A DNA stretch of 64,000 bases from Alkalibacter rhizosphaerae (lineage in GTDB: Bacteria > Bacillota > Clostridia > Eubacteriales > Alkalibacteraceae). Below the pieces are notes generated by a model. That model saw nothing but the letters and a program-made list of their open reading frames with translations. It did not search any database and was not told where the DNA came from. Position 1 is the first letter of the stretch; each line of letters begins with the position of its first letter. Shown here piece after piece: positions 63,501 through 64,000 of this stretch. Both the position numbers and the translations under genes were made by a program. The stretch is from NCBI RefSeq assembly GCF_017352215.1, contig NZ_CP071444.1, forward strand, positions 1,736,001 to 1,800,000, written 5' to 3'.

Positions 63501-64000
63501 TTATACGATGCCTTGAGCCATCATGGCTTCGGCGACTTTCATGAAACCGGCGATGTTGGAGCCGGCAACCAGGTTGTATCCCAGTTCGTATTCTTCAGAA
63601 GCTTCTTTGGAAGCAGCATAAATATCGGTCATGATCTGTTTCAATTTTGCATCCACTTCTTCAAAAGTCCAGGAGTATCGCATGCTGTTCTGGCTCATCT
63701 CCAGAGCGGAGCAGGCAACACCACCGGCATTGGCCGCTTTTCCAGGACCAAAGGGCACGCCATTTTCCAGGAAAACATCAATGGCTTCCAAGGTGGACGG
63801 CATGTTGGCCCCTTCTGCCACGGCAATGACTCCGTTGGCTACCAAGGCTCTTGCTGCATCCGCATCCAATTCGCTTTGGGTCGCACAAGGAAGTGCGATA
63901 TCGCATGGGATGGTCCAGATGCCTTTGTATCCTTCGAAATATTGAGCAGTAGGTACCTGATCCACATATTCCTTGATCCGTCCCCGACGAACCAGTTTGA
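63501..64000 (-). CDS. gdhA: NADP-type glutamate dehydrogenase, C-terminal part
   Basis: The gene enters from the right edge; about 166 C-terminal residues are visible. DIALPCATQSELD, VAEGANMPST, GPGKAANAGGVA and EMSQNSMRYSW are hallmark segments of hexameric, NADP-dependent glutamate dehydrogenases. It would convert 2-oxoglutarate and ammonia to glutamate. A terminator follows the stop. Confidence 0.95.
   Translation of the reverse strand, partial: KLVRRGRIKEYVDQVPTAQYFEGYKGIWTIPCDIALPCATQSELDADAARALVANGVIAVAEGANMPSTLEAIDVFLENGVPFGPGKAANAGGVACSALEMSQNSMRYSWTFEEVDAKLKQIMTDIYAASKEASEEYELGYNLVAGSNIAGFMKVAEAMMAQGIV

Overview
The window is chromosomal DNA from a low-to-mid GC Gram-positive anaerobe, most likely a member of Bacillota/Clostridia. 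Supporting signs are strong AGGAGG-type ribosome binding sites, an mcsA-mcsB-clpC operon, cdaA-cdaR, HPr with a regulatory Ser46, an RsbV/RsbW/SigB-type module, rubrerythrin, DUF3842/CooT and a BMP-type nucleoside ABC transporter. Sequence alone does not give a genus. Nearly all of the window is coding. No intergenic gap exceeds 300 bp, and I see no rRNA, tRNA, CRISPR array or phage.

Layout. 1-3273 (minus): a sulfur operon of an SLC13-type transporter (broken by one frameshift), a CstB-like MBL/double-rhodanese enzyme and the start of a YeeE/YedE sulfur importer. 3.4-13.7 kb: mixed single genes (NYN/LOTUS protein, aldehyde dehydrogenase, NSS symporter, PAS-GGDEF protein, MFS transporter, hydantoinase-like ATPase, glutamate-cysteine ligase). 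13.8-18.7 kb: purine-riboswitch-like leader and the BMP/ABC/permease/permease nucleoside uptake operon. 18.7-22.6 kb: aroB, aroA (two frameshifts), aroC, chorismate mutase and a small membrane protein. 22.7-31.1 kb: pyruvate carboxylase, cdaA-cdaR-FAD oxidoreductase, branched-chain aminotransferase. 31.2-37.9 kb: ptsI-ptsH, YtxH/DUF948 envelope proteins, RsbV-RsbW-sigma factor, EF-G paralogue. 38.1-42.9 kb: a RAYT-like Y1 transposase homologue at the head of mcsA-mcsB-clpC, where ctsR is normally found. 43-52 kb: birA, O-antigen-ligase-like protein, permuted NlpC/P60 protein, pirin, DUF523, DsrE, znuACB-like zinc importer, TspO-like protein. 51.7-57.7 kb: a large REP-like palindrome, a Crp/Fnr regulator divergent from ferredoxin-cupin genes, a methyltransferase, mltG, MarR, glutaredoxin-rubrerythrin, DUF3786. 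57.7-64 kb: a strongly promoted leader or small RNA, DUF3842-CooT, metA (acetyl type)-metY, a RecA-like/PPDK_N protein and the 3' end of gdhA.

The most interesting points are these. (1) The Y1 transposase homologue has Phe where family members carry the nucleophilic Tyr, has a C-terminal HTH, and is translationally coupled to mcsA in an operon without ctsR, which suggests domestication. (2) The purine riboswitch has an altered J3/1 junction. (3) There is a consensus promoter whose -10 is bracketed by a perfect dyad, in front of an unexplained leader. (4) Three one-base deletions in poly-G/C runs break two otherwise well-conserved genes, which looks like sequencing or assembly error.
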